From Crocinitomicaceae bacterium (GTDB lineage Bacteria; Bacteroidota; Bacteroidia; Flavobacteriales_D; Crocinitomicaceae): a stretch of DNA of 64,000 bases. Location: assembly GCA_020635955.1 (NCBI GenBank), contig JACJYW010000003.1:1-64000 (forward strand), given 5' to 3'. Below the pieces are notes generated by a model. It did no database searches and had not been told where the DNA came from. It worked only from the letters and a program-made list of their open reading frames with translations. Shown piece by piece: positions 63,704 to 64,000 of the stretch. The position numbers and the translations under genes were made by a program. Positions within the stretch are counted from its first letter, which is position 1, and every line of letters begins with the position of its first letter.

Positions 63704-64000
63704 ATGCATTTACGTTTAAAATATGTACTGAAAACACTGCTCGCGGGCAGTGTTTTTGTATTATTTACCCAATGTACCAACAGTGCTGATAAATTTAGAA
63801 CCTATCATAATCTTGGTGACCCAAAGCTTGATCTAAGTCGTAAGGGATTAACGGAGATTCCTGAATATGTATTCAAGCGCACCGAACTAAAGGTGCTAAA
63901 TCTCTACAAGAATAAGATCACTGAACTTCCACCGGACATTGGTCGATTAGTGAACTTAGAACGATTGATCCTTACAAAGAATGAACTTACTACCCTACCA
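63704..64000 (+). CDS. Leucine-rich-repeat lipoprotein, N-terminal part
   Basis: Starts at ATG 63704 directly after the protease stop (TAAATG) and is cut by the window end. The visible 99 residues are a lipoprotein signal (LRLKYVLKTLLAGSVFVLF, Cys24 in TQCTN) followed by LRR units (LDLSRKGLTEIPEYVF, LKVLNLYKNKITELPPDI, LERLILTKNELTTLP). Likely exposed on the cell surface; partner unknown. Co-transcription with the protease gene is likely unless the hairpin at 63731 terminates. Confidence 0.8.
   Translation, partial: MHLRLKYVLKTLLAGSVFVLFTQCTNSADKFRTYHNLGDPKLDLSRKGLTEIPEYVFKRTELKVLNLYKNKITELPPDIGRLVNLERLILTKNELTTLP
63731..63757 (+). terminator. Terminator-like hairpin inside the LRR signal-peptide coding region
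   Basis: AAAACACTGC (63731-63740) pairs perfectly with GCAGTGTTTT (63747-63756) around a six-base loop, followed by a T. The structure lies 28 bases after the protease stop, but within codons 10-18 of the LRR lipoprotein gene. Confidence 0.5.

Overview
The window is about 64 kb of a compact, AT-rich chromosome from a Bacteroidota bacterium, most likely of the Flavobacteriales (family-level placement is inference). The evidence is: three proteins with type IX secretion C-terminal domains, TAnnTTTG-type -7 promoter elements, the absence of obvious Shine-Dalgarno sequences, a Bacteroidota-style LptD, N-terminal Cys lipoproteins, and a SusC-like carboxypeptidase-regulatory-domain TonB receptor. 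No rRNA, tRNA, CRISPR array, transposase or integrase gene was seen.

Layout. 1-5 kb: the end of a Trk potassium channel gene, recQ, an AI-2E family permease, a strikingly Cys-rich small lipoprotein and AMP nucleosidase. 5-14.3 kb: a tightly packed seven-gene run on the + strand. It holds the two core subunits of an NAD-linked molybdenum formate dehydrogenase (FdsB-like and FdsA-like), separated by a membrane histidine kinase and a Tat-exported glycosylasparaginase-like lipoprotein, and followed by a T9SS beta-propeller protein and a RhlE-type helicase. 14.4-22.7 kb: a giant TraB/GumN protein, an outer-membrane barrel, an acetyl-CoA hydrolase/transferase, an ArsR repressor with two SRPBCC genes behind a well-formed promoter/operator, and a nitronate monooxygenase-like enzyme. 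22.8-33 kb: an envelope and redox block on the - strand (DUF6340-like lipoprotein, HdrB-like and HdrC-like Fe-S proteins flanking a DUF1015 protein, an MCE/MlaD protein, a cell-wall amidase) facing a + strand lptD, then a PqiA-like protein. 33-40 kb: an array of short interspersed repeats, an LVIVD/T9SS protein, a gamma-carbonic-anhydrase-like protein, a membrane protein, accA, ispE and a glycosyltransferase.

40-44.3 kb is the accessory part. Six small co-directional + strand genes are separated by spacers carrying recurring left-end and right-end elements in inverted relation (a 29-nt left element with GCTAAAGCTAACG, a 22-nt right element with AACGTT). The last gene is a rifamycin ADP-ribosyltransferase (arr), a known integron cassette gene. 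I read this as a degenerate integron-like gene-cassette array (attC-like sites without integrase). One cassette encodes a HEPN-type protein broken by a single-base frameshift.

44.4-64 kb: a beta-helix/T9SS repeat protein pair, small metabolic genes (DUF1801, two methyltransferases, two VOC proteins), a 33-residue Lys-rich protein, a YoaK-like protein, an OmpR-type two-component system sharing an identical tandem TTCAAAAT site with the downstream PepSY-like/TonB-receptor pair, katG, a His-rich exported protein convergent with katG, a tricorn-like S41 protease, and the start of a leucine-rich-repeat lipoprotein cut by the window end.
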